A stretch of DNA of 64,000 nt from Mitsuaria sp. GD03876 (GCF_029840635.1 NZ_JAOCCU010000016.1:62001-126000), one strand, 5' to 3'. Counted from the stretch's first letter, positions 1 to 8,726 are shown. The notes: generated from the sequence alone by a model not told the origin. Translations and numbers: made by a program.

Positions 1-644
1 TGCCGCCCCGGGAACAGCTCCTCCAGGTGGGCGCGGATGACGCTGGTCAGCAGCACGAAGTTCTGCTTGCCGCCGCTGATCTCCGCCGGCAGCTTGATCA
101 CGCGCGGCAGCACCCGCGGCACCTTGACGATGGCGATCCGGTTGTCGCGCCCCAGCGCGTCCTTGCCCGACAGCCGCGCGATGAAGTGCAGCGACTTGTT
201 GGCCACCTGCGGGAACGGGTGCGCCGGGTCCAGGCCCACCGGCACCAGCAGCGGGCGCACCTCGCGCTCGAAGAAACGTCCCACCCAGGCGCGCATCTCC
301 TCGGTGCGGTCGGCGTGGTTCAGGATCTGGATGTTGTGCTCGCGCAGCGCGGGCATCACCTGGTCGTTGAAGATCGCGTACTGCTCGTCGATCAGGCCGT
401 GGGCCGCGCGCCCGACGCGCTCGACGTCGCGCGGCGTCACCAGCCCGGAGCCGTCGCGCTGCGCGTCCAGCATGTCGGCGAAACGCACCTCGAAGAACTC
501 GTCGAGGTTGCTCGACACGATGCAGATGTAGCGCAGCCGCTCCAGCAGCGGCACGTCGATGCGCTGGGCCTGGGCCAGGACACGCCGGTTGAACTCGAGG
601 ATCGCGTTTTCGCGGTTGAGCAGCGGGACGTCGGGCAAAGTCAT
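1..644 (-). CDS. ppk1: Polyphosphate kinase 1, N-terminal part (gene runs off the left edge)
   Basis: Polyphosphate kinase transfers the gamma-phosphate of ATP reversibly onto a growing polyphosphate chain. The visible ~214 residues start MTLPDVPLLNRENAILEFNRR, the typical N-domain opening with LLNRE and EFNRRVL. They continue with SNLDEFFEVR, FNDQVMPALREHNI and a region rich in PLLVPVGLDPAHPFP, all hallmarks of PPK1. The catalytic histidine domain lies beyond base 1. The ATG at 644 is chosen because the family begins within a few residues of it; no good Shine-Dalgarno is visible. A TAGAAT box lies only 7-12 bases upstream of this start. Confidence 0.93.
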   Translation of the reverse strand, partial: MTLPDVPLLNRENAILEFNRRVLAQAQRIDVPLLERLRYICIVSSNLDEFFEVRFADMLDAQRDGSGLVTPRDVERVGRAAHGLIDEQYAIFNDQVMPALREHNIQILNHADRTEEMRAWVGRFFEREVRPLLVPVGLDPAHPFPQVANKSLHFIARLSGKDALGRDNRIAIVKVPRVLPRVIKLPAEISGGKQNFVLLTSVIRAHLEELFPGR

Positions 645-650
645 GAACCC

Positions 651-673
651 ATTCTATGAAGCTGTCATGACAG
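651..673 (-). promoter_or_regulatory. Possible Pho-box-like element and -10 box before ppk1
   Basis: On the minus strand 673-652 reads as two 11-base units sharing TCAT in register, CTGTCATGACA then GCTTCATAGAA, similar to half-sites of a PhoB box. The same stretch contains a perfect 12-base palindrome (662-673) and TAGAAT (656-651), one mismatch from a -10 hexamer. The position, only about 8 bases before the start codon, is too close for a classic Pho promoter unless the mRNA is leaderless. This is a pattern match by eye. Confidence 0.3.
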
Positions 674-786
674 CCCGGTGACCCTCTTTCGTGCCGTCAC
701 ACGCGGTTGCAGGCCCCCTCCCGGGGGCGGTCCGGGGCCGCGATACGCCCGGCCGCAAGCCGGCCTCGCGCGTCCTCGCGCCGCCT

Positions 787-1656
787 TCAGGCGGGTTGGC
801 GCATCGCGGCGGCGAGTGCCTCGGCGGCGCCCTGCTCGGCGCCCAGGCGCTGGCGTTCGGCCCAGTCCAGGATCTCGAGGTGCCCGTCCGCGTGCTCGAC
901 CAGCGCGGTCAGGCTCTCGACCCAGTCGCCGTCGTTGGCGTAGGTGATGCCGTCGATGTCGCGCAGCTCGGCGTGGTGGATGTGGCCGCAGATCACGCCG
1001 TTGACGCCGCGTTTGCGGGCCTCGCGGGCCAGGGCCTGCTCGAACTCGCCGATGAAGGACACCGCGCGCTTGACCTTGAGCTTGAGGTACTTGCTCAGGC
1101 TCCAGTACGGCAGGCCCAGCCGCGCGCGCAGCGAGTTCAGGTGGCGGTTCAGCTTCAGCGTGAATTCATAGAGGCTGTCGCCGACGTAGGCCAGCCACTT
1201 CGCATGCTGGATGACGCCGTCGAAGAGGTCGCCGTGGGTGATCCAGAACTTGCGGCCGTCCGCCGTCTCGTGGATCCACTCGTGCGCGACCTCGATGCCG
1301 CCGAAGCTGTGCTGCAGGTACTTGCGGGCGAATTCGTCGTGGTTGCCCGGCACGTAGATCACCCGCGTGCCCTTGCGCGCCTTGCGCAGCAGCTTCTGCA
1401 CCACGTCGTTGTGGGCCTGCGGCCAGTACCAGCTGCGACGCAGCTGCCAGCCGTCGACGATGTCGCCGACCAGGAAGAGCTGCTCGCACTCGACCTCCCG
1501 CAGGAAGTCCAGCAGCGCCCTGGCCTGGCAGCCCGGCGTGCCCAGGTGCAGATCGGAGATCCACACCGTGCGCACGCGGATCGAACCGCCCTCGTCCGCC
1601 TCGGCCCCAGGCGGTTCGGTCGAAACAGCGGCGGCCATGAGCGTGTCGGTCAGCAT
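787..1656 (-). CDS. LpxH-like metallophosphoesterase (UDP-2,3-diacylglucosamine diphosphatase family)
   Basis: A calcineurin-type phosphoesterase of 289 residues, of the kind annotated in Burkholderiales as UDP-2,3-diacylglucosamine diphosphatase (lipid A synthesis). Metal-binding motifs appear in order: DLHLG (about 36-40), GDIVDGW, GNHDE, HGDLFD and GHIHH. Start ATG 1656 (MLTDTLMAAA) is preferred; an in-frame ATG at 1638 is an alternative. The frame stays open upstream across the divergent gene, but that extension is compositional and not homologous to the family. It lies 142 bases downstream of the ppk1 start, in the same orientation. Exact substrate is not proven by sequence. Confidence 0.85.
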   Translation of the reverse strand: MLTDTLMAAAVSTEPPGAEADEGGSIRVRTVWISDLHLGTPGCQARALLDFLREVECEQLFLVGDIVDGWQLRRSWYWPQAHNDVVQKLLRKARKGTRVIYVPGNHDEFARKYLQHSFGGIEVAHEWIHETADGRKFWITHGDLFDGVIQHAKWLAYVGDSLYEFTLKLNRHLNSLRARLGLPYWSLSKYLKLKVKRAVSFIGEFEQALAREARKRGVNGVICGHIHHAELRDIDGITYANDGDWVESLTALVEHADGHLEILDWAERQRLGAEQGAAEALAAAMRQPA

Positions 1657-1734
1657 GGCCCCACAGGTTGCCGGCGGCGGATGAAATCTTGATGACCGCC
1701 TCCGAATCAGGGCGCACGCCGATAATCCGCCCCC

Positions 1735-2667
1735 ATGCACTTGATGATCCCCTTCGCCAGCTCGCTGGACCCTCATTTCGAGGGCGCCCTGCGCGAGCTG
1801 GAGTTGCCGGGCCTGAGCCGCCTGCTCGGGCTGCTGACGCCGGCCGGCGAGGTCGGCGACGCCGACGAGACCACCCCGATTCCCCCGCATGAGCGATTCC
1901 TCGCCCGCGCCCGCGGCGTGACCGACGGCTCGCCGCCGACCGCCGCCTGGCGCCTGCGCGCCGCCGGCCAGGACCCCGGCCAGGCCGCCTGGGCGCTGCT
2001 GACGCCCGCCCATTTCGCCGTCGGCACCGAGGGCGTCACCGCGATGGGCCCGGCCACGCTGGACCTGACGGACGACGAATCCCGCGCCTTCCTCGACGCG
2101 CTGGCCGCCGCGCTGTTCCCCGCCGCCGAGGGCTGGCGCACCGCCTGGCTGTCCAGCGGCGAATGGGCGGTCGCGCACGACGAGCTCGACGGCCTCGAGG
2201 CCGCGAGCGTCGACCGCGTGCTCAACCGCGGCGTCGAGACCTGGTACCCGCGCGCCCGCCGGCTGCGCACGCTGCTCAACGAGGTCCAGATGCTGCTGCA
2301 CGAGCACCCGCTCAACCAGGCCCGCGAGGAACGCCGCCTGCGCCCGCTGAACGCCGTCTGGATCAGCGGCTGCGGGCGCGATCGCGGCGACGCGCCGCCC
2401 ACCGGCCTGGTCGTCGACGACCGCCTGCGCGCGCCGATGCTCACCGGCGACCTTTACGCCTGGAGCGAAGCCTGGAAGGCGCTGGACGCCGGCCCGATCG
2501 CGCAGGCCGCGAACGCCGCGCGCGGCGGCACCCCCGTGTCGCTGACCCTCAGCGGCGAGCGCCAGGCGCGCACCTGGACGCGCCGGCCCGCCGGCGCCTG
2601 GCAGCGCTTGAAGGAACGCTTCGCGCCCGTCGGCGCCTCCGTCGCCACCGCGCTGGAGGCCCTGTGA
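1735..2667 (+). CDS. RpfE-type conserved hypothetical protein
   Basis: A 310-residue protein of the family annotated as regulatory protein RpfE in xanthomonads and betaproteobacteria, which is commonly found beside recJ. It has no enzyme motif I can identify. Recognisable family stretches are PLNAVWISGCG near residue 203 and a Trp-rich segment LYAWSEAWKALD. There is no signal peptide. The start ATG 1735 is the first in the frame and lies 78 bases from the divergent phosphoesterase start, so the gap must hold both promoters. Its stop overlaps the GTG start of recJ by four bases (GTGA), implying translational coupling. The function is unknown. Confidence 0.75.
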   Translation: MHLMIPFASSLDPHFEGALRELELPGLSRLLGLLTPAGEVGDADETTPIPPHERFLARARGVTDGSPPTAAWRLRAAGQDPGQAAWALLTPAHFAVGTEGVTAMGPATLDLTDDESRAFLDALAAALFPAAEGWRTAWLSSGEWAVAHDELDGLEAASVDRVLNRGVETWYPRARRLRTLLNEVQMLLHEHPLNQAREERRLRPLNAVWISGCGRDRGDAPPTGLVVDDRLRAPMLTGDLYAWSEAWKALDAGPIAQAANAARGGTPVSLTLSGERQARTWTRRPAGAWQRLKERFAPVGASVATALEAL

Positions 2668-4424
2668 ACAGCCCCCGCATCCTGACCCGGGACGTCCCGC
2701 CCGATTCCGCCCACGCGCTGCAGCTCGCCGGCTTCTCGCCGCTGCTGTCGCGGCTGTTCGCCGCGCGCGGCGTGCTGTCGCGCGACGAGCTCGACCCCGA
2801 CCTCAAGCACCTGCTGCCGCCCGAAGGCCCGCAGGGCCTGCTCGGCATCGACCGCGCCGCGGTGCTGCTGGCCGACGCGATCGCCGCCGGCGACAAGCTG
2901 TGCATCGTCGCGGACTACGACTGCGACGGCGCCACCGCCTGCGCGCTGATGCTGCGCGGCCTGGCACTGCTCGGCGCGAAGCCGGGCACGGTGCACTACG
3001 TCGTGCCCGACCGCGCGGTGCACGGCTACGGCCTGACGCCGACCATCGTCGAGCTCGCGCTCAAGCACGAGCCCCGGCTGCTGGTGACCGTGGACAACGG
3101 CATCGCCAGCCATGCCGGCGTGGCCTTCGCGCGCGCGCTCGGCATCAAGGTGCTGGTGACCGATCACCACCTGCCGGCCGTGACCGCCGACGGCCAGCCG
3201 ACCGTCCCCGAGGCCGACGCGCTGGTCAACCCGAACCAGCCCGGCTGCCCCTTCCCGAGCAAGAGCCTGGCCGGCGTCGGCGTCGCGTTCTACGTGCTGA
3301 CGGTGCTGCGCGGCGAGCTGCGCCGCCGTGGCGTCTACGGCGACGGTCCGCCGCCGCGCCTGGACGGCCTGCTGGACCTGGTCGCGCTGGGCACGGTCGC
3401 CGACGTGGTCCGGCTGGACGCCAACAACCGCCGCCTGGTCGCGCAAGGCCTGCGCCGGATGCGCGCCGGCCGCATGCAGCCGGGCGTGCAGGCGCTGTTC
3501 ACCGCCGCCAGCCGCGACGCGTCGCGCGCCAACAGCTTCGACCTCGGCTTCGCGCTGGGCCCGCGCATCAACGCGGCGGGCCGGCTCGACGACATGACGC
3601 TGGGCATCACTTGCCTGACCACCGACGACGCTGAACAAGCGCTGTCGCTGGCGCGTGAACTGGACCGCATCAACCGCGAGCGCCGCGAGATCGAGGCCGG
3701 CATGCAGGAGCAGGCGCTGGCGTTGCTGGACCGCCTGATGACCGACCCGCGCCTGAACGGCGCGCCGCCGCCGGCGCTGGCGCTGTTCGACGCCGACTTC
3801 CATGAAGGCGTGGTCGGCATCGTCGCCTCGCGGATCAAGGACCGGCTGCACCGCCCGGTCTTCGTGTTCGCCGAGGGCGCGGACGGGCAGCTCAAGGGCT
3901 CGGGCCGCTCGATCCCGGGCTTCCACCTGCGCGACGCGCTGGACCTGGTCTCCAAGCGCCATCCCGAACTGCTGCGCAAGTTCGGCGGCCACGCGATGGC
4001 CGCCGGCTGCACGCTGGCGCCGGGCGGCGTCGAGGCCTTCGCCGCCGCGTTCGAGGCCGTCGCCCGCGAGTGGCTCGACGAGGCCGCGCTGACCCGCACG
4101 CTGCGCACCGACGGCCCCTTGCCGCCGGAGGCCTTCTGCGCGGAGACGGTGCAAGAGCTCGAGGCGCAGGTCTGGGGCCAGGCCTTCGAGGCCCCGCTGT
4201 TCTGCGACAAGGTGCAGGTGGTGAACCAGCGCATCGTCGGCGAGCGCCACCTGAAGCTGCGGCTGCGCCAGGGCGCCTGGCTGCGCGACGCGATCTGGTT
4301 CGGCCACACCGAGCAGTTGCCCGCGGAGGTCACGCTGGCTTACCGGCTCAGCCTGGACGAGTTCCAGGGCCAGCAGCGGGTGCAGATGGTCGTCGAGGCG
4401 ATGGCCGAACCGGCGTCCGACTGA
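2664..4424 (+). CDS. recJ: Single-stranded-DNA-specific exonuclease RecJ
   Basis: RecJ degrades single-stranded DNA 5' to 3' in recombination and mismatch or base-excision repair. The 586-residue product shows the DHH phosphoesterase motifs: VADYDCDG (motif I, around residue 83), TVDNGIASH (motif II), VTDHHLP (motif III) and GTVADVV (motif IV). The DHHA1 region KFGGHAMAAGCT follows and a C-terminal OB-like region completes it. The start is GTG 2664, overlapping the preceding stop in a GTGA quartet. Length matches the family. A hairpin terminator follows at 4447-4473. Confidence 0.93.
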   Translation: MNSPRILTRDVPPDSAHALQLAGFSPLLSRLFAARGVLSRDELDPDLKHLLPPEGPQGLLGIDRAAVLLADAIAAGDKLCIVADYDCDGATACALMLRGLALLGAKPGTVHYVVPDRAVHGYGLTPTIVELALKHEPRLLVTVDNGIASHAGVAFARALGIKVLVTDHHLPAVTADGQPTVPEADALVNPNQPGCPFPSKSLAGVGVAFYVLTVLRGELRRRGVYGDGPPPRLDGLLDLVALGTVADVVRLDANNRRLVAQGLRRMRAGRMQPGVQALFTAASRDASRANSFDLGFALGPRINAAGRLDDMTLGITCLTTDDAEQALSLARELDRINRERREIEAGMQEQALALLDRLMTDPRLNGAPPPALALFDADFHEGVVGIVASRIKDRLHRPVFVFAEGADGQLKGSGRSIPGFHLRDALDLVSKRHPELLRKFGGHAMAAGCTLAPGGVEAFAAAFEAVAREWLDEAALTRTLRTDGPLPPEAFCAETVQELEAQVWGQAFEAPLFCDKVQVVNQRIVGERHLKLRLRQGAWLRDAIWFGHTEQLPAEVTLAYRLSLDEFQGQQRVQMVVEAMAEPASD

Positions 4425-4446
4425 GCGCTGGCGCGCTCGCCGCGCC

Positions 4447-4473
4447 CAGGGCGGCATGTCGATTGCCGCCCTG
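4447..4473 (+). terminator. Hairpin after recJ
   Basis: Perfect 10-base stem (4447-4456 paired with 4464-4473, CAGGGCGGCA/TGCCGCCCTG) with a 7-base loop, located 22 bases after the recJ stop. The downstream tract is CCTTCAAC rather than a pure T run, so it is a weak intrinsic terminator. Confidence 0.55.
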
Positions 4474-4506
4474 CCTTCAACGAGAACTCTGTTGAAGGAC
4501 ATCGAC

Positions 4507-4968
4507 ATGCCTGCATACAAGGACGACGGCAAGCTCTGGGTGCTGGTGGCGGACGAGGGCGTGGCCCGGCTCCTGCGCCTGCCCGAGGAAGGCGGCGACC
4601 TGGTCGACGTGACGACGCTGACCGACGCCGCCGCGCATGCGGACAAGGCCGACCTGCGCCGCGACGCGGAGGGCCGGCGCGGCAACAACGTGACCTCGTC
4701 GGCCGGTGTCGACGAACTGCACCAGGAGGCCATCGGCTTCGCCGCGCGCGTGTCGAAGACGCTGGACGACGGCTTCAACAACGGCGAGGTGACGCAGCTG
4801 CGCGTCGTCGCCGCGCCGCGTTTCCTGGGCCTGCTGCGCAAGGCCTTCAGCCCGCAGGTGGCCAAGCTGGTGATCGACGAGACGAACGTCGACGTCGTCC
4901 ACGAGAGCCTGGGCGAACTCACCACCCGGCTGTTCCCGGAGCGGGACTTCAGCAAGCAGAAACCTTGA
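4507..4968 (+). CDS. Host attachment family protein
   Basis: A 153-residue protein of the family annotated 'protein required for attachment to host cells'. The fold is thought to be related to archaeo-eukaryotic release-factor domains, and the molecular role is uncertain. Seen here are WVLVADEGVARLL at the N terminus, the FAARVSKTLDDG helix, LRVVAAPRFLGLLRKAF and a C-terminal ELTTRLFPERDF. The start ATG 4507 is preferred because GAAGGAC precedes it at good spacing. An upstream in-frame codon at 4456 would place the start inside the recJ terminator hairpin. It appears monocistronic. Confidence 0.78.
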   Translation: MPAYKDDGKLWVLVADEGVARLLRLPEEGGDLVDVTTLTDAAAHADKADLRRDAEGRRGNNVTSSAGVDELHQEAIGFAARVSKTLDDGFNNGEVTQLRVVAAPRFLGLLRKAFSPQVAKLVIDETNVDVVHESLGELTTRLFPERDFSKQKP

Positions 4969-4992
4969 ACAGGGCACGACCCTCACCCCAAC

Positions 4993-5014
4993 CCTCTCCC
5001 GCCTGCGGGAGAGG
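4993..5014. repeat. REP-like palindromic hairpin
   Basis: CCTCTCCCGC, CT, GCGGGAGAGG: a perfect 10-base inverted repeat with a two-base centre, preceded by the stereotyped CCCTCACCCCAAC. This type of intergenic element recurs in many GC-rich proteobacteria. It lies 24 bases after the host-attachment gene and is followed by AAGAAG, so it may also act as an mRNA 3' end. Confidence 0.6.
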
Positions 5015-5176
5015 AAGAAGCGGCGGGCGACAGCTCGCGCGGGGCCACGCGGCGCGACGCGGAACGCGACGGATTTCACGGGCGGGTCATGCTGTAACTC
5101 TTTGTCAAAGCGATGACATAGAGGCCACCCAGAATGGGGACACCACGCGGCGTTCCGGCCGCCGTGGTCACCTCCC

Positions 5177-7015
5177 ATGCCGACGACCCATCTGCAACCG
5201 CCCGATCCGCTGAGCATCGCCCTGTCCGCCATCATCCGGGACGGGACACTGGACATCCATTTCCAGCCGCTCGTCGAGGTGGAGCGCGCGCAGATCCTCG
5301 GTTACGAGGCGCTGACGCGCGGTCCGGCGGACACCCCGCTGCATTCGCCGCTGGTGCTGTTCGAGACCGCCGCCCGGCTGGGCCGGCTGGTGGAGCTGGA
5401 ACGGCTGGTGGTGCGTCGCGCGCTGCGCCGCTTCAAGGAGCTGAACCTCCCCGGCCAGCTGTTCCTGAACCTGACCGCCGACACGCTGCTGGCCACCAGC
5501 GACCGCGGCGCGCTGATCGCCCGCGAGTTCGCGCAGCTGGACCTCCCCGCGTCGCGCGTGGTCATCGAACTCACCGAGACCCGCCCGATCCTGGAGCCCG
5601 AGCGGCTGCAGGACAGCATGCGCAGCCTGCGCGAACTGGGCTTCGTCGTCGCGCTGGACGACCTGGGCGAGGGCTTCGCCAGCCTGAAGCGCTGGATGGA
5701 CATCCGGCCGGACTTCGTCAAGATCGACCGCCACTTCATCGACGGCATCGCGCAGGACCCGCTGAAGCAGCAGTTCGTGCGCTCGATCCTGGAGATGGCC
5801 GCGACCTCCGGCTGCACCGTCGTGGCCGAGGGCCTGGAGCAGCTCAGCGACCTGACCGTGCTGCGCCGCCTGGGCGTGCCGGTGTGCCAGGGCTACCTGC
5901 TCGCGCGTCCCAGCCCGTCGCCGCGCGCGACGCTGCGGGCCGAGGTGGACGCGCTGCTCGCGCCCGAGCACCGCCGCCGCAACGCCGACTGGATGCGGCT
6001 GCCGCCGGACGCGATCACCACCGCCGCGCAGCTCGCGCGCCGCAGCCACACGGTCACGCCCAAGCTCAACTGCCAGACCGTCGCCGACATGTTCCAGCGT
6101 GACGAGCAGCTGTTCTCGATGCCGGTGCTGGACGAGTCCAACCGCCCGATCGGCATCCTGCGCTCGCTGCAGGTGCTCAAGCGCAGCGCCGAGCGCTACT
6201 TCATGGACATCCACGACAAGCGCCCGTGCGTCGCGATGATGGATCCGCATCCGCTGATCTTCGACGCCGGCACCTCGCTGCGCGAGATGAGCGAGGCGAT
6301 CGCCAGCCTGGACGACCGGCTGATGGTCGACGGCTTCATCGTCACCCGCAACGGCGAATACTTCGGCACCGGCCGCAGCACCGACCTGCTCAAGGCGGTG
6401 TCCGACCTGCAGGTGCACAGCGCGCGCTACGCCAACCCGCTGACGCTGCTGCCCGGCAACGTGCCCACCGACCAGCACCTGGACGCGCTGCTGCACGAGA
6501 GCCGGGAGTTCGTCGTCGTCGCCTGGGACATCGACCACTTCAAGCCGTTCAACGACGTCTACGGCTACGCCGCCGGCGACGACATCATCAAGCTCTGCGC
6601 CCAGATCCTGCAGAACGCGGCGGACCCGGCGCTGGACTTCGTCGGCCACATCGGCGGCGACGACTTCGTGATGGTGCTGGGCTCGGCCGACTGGACCGCG
6701 CGCATCACCCGCGTGTGCCGCGAGTTCGACCGCCAGGTGCGGCCCTTCTTCTCCGCCGAGCACCAGGCGCTGGGCGGCTACGTGACGCTGAACCGGCAGA
6801 ACCAGGAGTCGTTCAACCCGGTGCCGACGCTCAGCGCTGGCGTGATCCTGGTGCAGCCCGGCGCCTTCGACAGCGTGCGGGCGCTGTCCGCGGCGCTGGC
6901 CGAACCCAAGCACGTCGCCAAGTGCGGCACCGGCCCGAGCCGTTACTTCGTCGACCGGCGCCGATCCAGCGCTGCCGTCCCGGACATGGCGCCCCTCCTA
7001 GAATCGACGGGGTGA
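5177..7015 (+). CDS. EAL-CBS-GGDEF cyclic-di-GMP signalling protein
   Basis: A 612-residue cytoplasmic protein. The EAL phosphodiesterase domain (about 10-255) keeps YEALTRG, the LNLTADT asparagine, ELTET, LDDLGEGFASL (loop 6), KIDRHFI, AEGLE and QGYLLARP, so c-di-GMP hydrolysis is likely. A middle region (about 285-415) resembles a CBS pair. The C-terminal GGDEF-like domain (about 440-590) has IDHFKPFNDVYGYAAGD and the signature GGDDF. No RxxD inhibitory site precedes it. No membrane segment is seen. The EAL-first order is the reverse of the common GGDEF-EAL layout. The stop overlaps the next gene by four bases. Confidence 0.9.
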   Translation: MPTTHLQPPDPLSIALSAIIRDGTLDIHFQPLVEVERAQILGYEALTRGPADTPLHSPLVLFETAARLGRLVELERLVVRRALRRFKELNLPGQLFLNLTADTLLATSDRGALIAREFAQLDLPASRVVIELTETRPILEPERLQDSMRSLRELGFVVALDDLGEGFASLKRWMDIRPDFVKIDRHFIDGIAQDPLKQQFVRSILEMAATSGCTVVAEGLEQLSDLTVLRRLGVPVCQGYLLARPSPSPRATLRAEVDALLAPEHRRRNADWMRLPPDAITTAAQLARRSHTVTPKLNCQTVADMFQRDEQLFSMPVLDESNRPIGILRSLQVLKRSAERYFMDIHDKRPCVAMMDPHPLIFDAGTSLREMSEAIASLDDRLMVDGFIVTRNGEYFGTGRSTDLLKAVSDLQVHSARYANPLTLLPGNVPTDQHLDALLHESREFVVVAWDIDHFKPFNDVYGYAAGDDIIKLCAQILQNAADPALDFVGHIGGDDFVMVLGSADWTARITRVCREFDRQVRPFFSAEHQALGGYVTLNRQNQESFNPVPTLSAGVILVQPGAFDSVRALSAALAEPKHVAKCGTGPSRYFVDRRRSSAAVPDMAPLLESTG

Positions 7016-7944
7016 ACACCCCCCGCCCCGACCTGCCCGATCCCGACCCCGGCCTGCCCGCGACGCCGCGCGTCGCCCTGCACGCGCAGACCAACGCGGA
7101 CCTGCACTGCCACTCGACGGTCTCCGACGGCACGCTGTCGCCCGAGGCGCTGGCCGAGCGCGCGAAGGCCAACGGCGTCGAGCTCTGGGCGCTGACGGAC
7201 CACGACGAGGTCGGCGGCCAGCAACGCGCGCTGGAGGCCGCTCGCGCGCTGGGGCTGCCCTACCTGACCGGCGTCGAGATCTCGGTCACCTTCGCCGGCA
7301 AGGTCGTGCACATCGTCGGCCTGGGCTTCGACCACCGCGACCCGCGCATGGTCGAGGGGCTGCGCGCGACGCGCGGCGGCCGCGGCGCGCGGGCCCGCGA
7401 GATGTCCGAGGACCTGGCCCGGGCCGGCATCCCCGGCGCCTACGAAGGCGCGCTCAAGCACGCCGGCAATCCGGAGCTGATCTCGCGCACCCACTTCGCC
7501 CGCTTCCTGGTCGAGGCGGGCCATTGCGACGACGTGCCCGAGGTCTTCCGCCGCTTCCTGACCGAGGGCAAGCCGGGCTTCGTGCCGCACCGCTGGGCCG
7601 CGCTGCGCGACGCGGTGGGCTGGATCGTCGACGCCGGCGGCCTGGCCGTCATCGCGCACCCGGGCCGCTACGGCTTCACGCCGACCGAGGAATACGCGCT
7701 GATCACCGAGTTCATCGCCCATGGCGGCCGCGGCATCGAGGTCGTGACCGGCAGCCACACGTCGGCGGACATGGTCCAGTACACCGACACGGCGCTCGAA
7801 TTCGACCTGCTGGCCTCGCGCGGCTCGGACTTCCACAGTCCTGAGGAAAGCCGCGTCGACGTCGGCAAGCTCGAGGAGCACCTTTCCGGCAAACTCAAAC
7901 CGGTGTGGAACGCCATCGAGCACCGCATCCACTGGCCGGCCTGA
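7012..7944 (+). CDS. PHP-domain phosphatase (3',5'-nucleoside bisphosphate phosphatase / RNase AM-like)
   Basis: A 310-residue PHP phosphoesterase related to E. coli YciV (Rnm), which hydrolyses 3',5'-nucleoside bisphosphates and trims RNA 5' ends. Motifs are DLHCHSTVSDG (about 31-41), LWALTDHDEVGG, TGVEIS, VHIVGLG, VIAHPGRYG, GIEVVTGSH and a final SRGSDFHSP, which together form the trinuclear metal site. The start GTG 7012 overlaps the preceding stop (GTGA). Its neighbour downstream is a YciO/YrdC gene, a pairing known in betaproteobacteria and gammaproteobacteria. Confidence 0.85.
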   Translation: MNTPRPDLPDPDPGLPATPRVALHAQTNADLHCHSTVSDGTLSPEALAERAKANGVELWALTDHDEVGGQQRALEAARALGLPYLTGVEISVTFAGKVVHIVGLGFDHRDPRMVEGLRATRGGRGARAREMSEDLARAGIPGAYEGALKHAGNPELISRTHFARFLVEAGHCDDVPEVFRRFLTEGKPGFVPHRWAALRDAVGWIVDAGGLAVIAHPGRYGFTPTEEYALITEFIAHGGRGIEVVTGSHTSADMVQYTDTALEFDLLASRGSDFHSPEESRVDVGKLEEHLSGKLKPVWNAIEHRIHWPA

Positions 7945-8047
7945 GCGCCGCGCCCGTCGACCGCGCTCCCGGCGTTCCAGCTTCCCGGCTTCCCGGCCCT
8001 TCGGCCCCACCGGCCGCCCCGCACACCGATTGCCCCTCGCGAGCACC

Positions 8048-8692
8048 ATGGCGCAAATCTTCGAAGTCCATCCCGACAACCCGCAGGCCCGCTTCCTGCG
8101 CCAGGCGGCGCAGATCCTGGGCCAGGGCGGCATCGGCGCGATCCCGACCGACTCCAGCTACGCGCTGGTCTGCCAGCTCGACGACAAGGCGGCGGCCGAG
8201 GCGCTGCGCCGCATCCGCGGCGTCGACGACAAGCACCACATGACGCTGCTGTGCCGCGACCTCAGCGAGCTGGGCAGCTATGCCCGCGTGGACAACAAGC
8301 AGTACCGGATGATCAAGATGGCCACGCCGGGCCCCTTCACCTTCATCCTGGAGGCGACGAAGGAGGTCCCGCGGCGGCTGTCGCACCCGTCGCGCCGCAC
8401 GATCGGGCTGCGCGTGCCGGACCACCGCGTGACGCAGGACCTGCTGGCCATCGTCGGCGGCCCGCTGCTGGCGACCACGCTGATCCCGCCGGGCGAGCAC
8501 GAGCCGCTCAACGACCCGCAGGAGATCACCGCCCGCTACGACCGGCAGATCCAGCTGATCATCGACGCCGGCGCCTGCGCGATGACGCCGACCACGGTGG
8601 TCGACATGACCGAGGATCCGCCGGTGCTGGTGCGCCGGGGTTGCGGCGATCCGGCCTGCCTCGGGCTGGAATTGCAGGACGCCGAGGAGTAA
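8048..8692 (+). CDS. Sua5/YciO/YrdC-family protein (YciO type)
   Basis: A 214-residue protein with the YrdC fold, which binds ATP and L-threonine/bicarbonate in threonylcarbamoyl-AMP synthases. Motifs seen are GGIGAIPTDSSYALVC (about 27-42), KHHMTLLCRDLSEL, TPGPFTFILEAT, RTIGLRVPDH and TTVVDMTEDPPVLVRRG. The sequence resembles YciO more than TsaC/YrdC, so a role in t6A tRNA synthesis is not certain. Start ATG 8048 gives the usual YciO N terminus (MAQIFEVHPDNPQ); an upstream TTG at 8030 is less likely. Confidence 0.82.
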   Translation: MAQIFEVHPDNPQARFLRQAAQILGQGGIGAIPTDSSYALVCQLDDKAAAEALRRIRGVDDKHHMTLLCRDLSELGSYARVDNKQYRMIKMATPGPFTFILEATKEVPRRLSHPSRRTIGLRVPDHRVTQDLLAIVGGPLLATTLIPPGEHEPLNDPQEITARYDRQIQLIIDAGACAMTPTTVVDMTEDPPVLVRRGCGDPACLGLELQDAEE

Positions 8693-8726
8693 TCCGCCAA
8701 GCCCCCCGGCTGCGGAGTCCCATGCA

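Noticed and set aside
27-659. 210-codon plus-strand frame opposite ppk1
   Set aside because: The minus-strand frame encodes unmistakable PPK1 N-terminal motifs.
787-2307. 506-residue version of the phosphoesterase with a 200-residue N-terminal extension
   Set aside because: The extension is antisense to the RpfE-type gene and has no family counterpart; the family begins near ATG 1656.
2454-4955. 833-codon open frame on the minus strand opposite recJ
   Set aside because: Shadow of the recJ codon usage in GC-rich DNA: Arg/Ala/Gln-rich, no domain, and fully antisense to a gene with intact DHH motifs.
5074-5118. Promoter-like TTTCAC...TAACTC and inverted TGTCA/TGACA before the EAL gene
   Set aside because: Spacing (15 bases) and hexamers are poor, and the five-base repeat is too short to be convincing.
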